Below, one piece after another: positions 5,152-5,162 of a stretch of 5,162 bases of DNA. The DNA is taken from NCBI GenBank assembly GCA_018817545.1, contig JAHITL010000127.1:1-5162 (forward strand), given 5' to 3'. The notes below the pieces were generated by a model. That model had not been told where the DNA came from and did not search any database. It was given only the letters and a program-made list of their open reading frames with translations. Within the stretch, counting starts at the first letter, position 1. Each line of letters begins with the position of its first letter. Source of the stretch: Patescibacteria group bacterium. GTDB lineage: Bacteria > Patescibacteriota > Patescibacteriia > Patescibacteriales > GWC2-42-12. A program made the position numbers and the translations under genes.

Positions 5152-5162
5152 AATTTTTAAAA

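Overview
The window is very AT-rich (only the palindromic repeat blocks are GC-rich). Every gene runs on the minus strand, so transcription goes from right to left. The low GC, the weak or absent Shine-Dalgarno sequences, the compact genes and several small membrane proteins of unknown function suggest a low-GC Patescibacteria (CPR) genome. This placement is inference, because no rRNA or ribosomal protein is present. Stops are TAA/TAG and Trp is TGG, so nothing points to a recoded TGA.

Layout from right to left (transcription order): (1) 5151-3630, a tight three-gene cluster: a 108-aa soluble protein, a single-pass anchored protein of about 138 aa whose start overlaps the previous stop by 8 bp, and a 253-aa polytopic membrane protein. 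None can be named. (2) 3629-3374, a spacer with a remnant of a repeat element, AT-rich tandem repeats and a TTAAAGG-type heptamer array. (3) 3373-2216, a membrane-anchored HtrA-like protein with a C-terminal PDZ domain, in which all three catalytic residues appear replaced. (4) 2215-2025, an AT-only spacer with short tandem repeats. (5) 2024-840, phosphoglycerate kinase, the only housekeeping enzyme. (6) 839-495, a spacer largely filled by a 264-bp inverted-repeat element. (7) 494-1, the N-terminal 164 residues of an anchored SIMPL-domain (DUF541) protein, cut by the window edge.

The most notable object is the non-autonomous, MITE-like element at 614-877. It has 35-bp terminal inverted repeats (34/35 identical), each containing a GC-rich hairpin, and is flanked by the 5-bp direct repeat CTTTA. 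It sits in the last codons of pgk. Removing the element plus one CTTTA restores a natural pgk end (...PGLKGIIK, stop), so the present last 11 residues are encoded by the element. Inside it, six TCCCGC boxes alternate in orientation about every 31-32 bp (three helical turns) and pair as three nested stems. A 16-nt copy of the terminal repeat and a lone TCCCGC box occur again just past the end of the 253-aa gene, so this is a repeat family. No transposase is present in the window.
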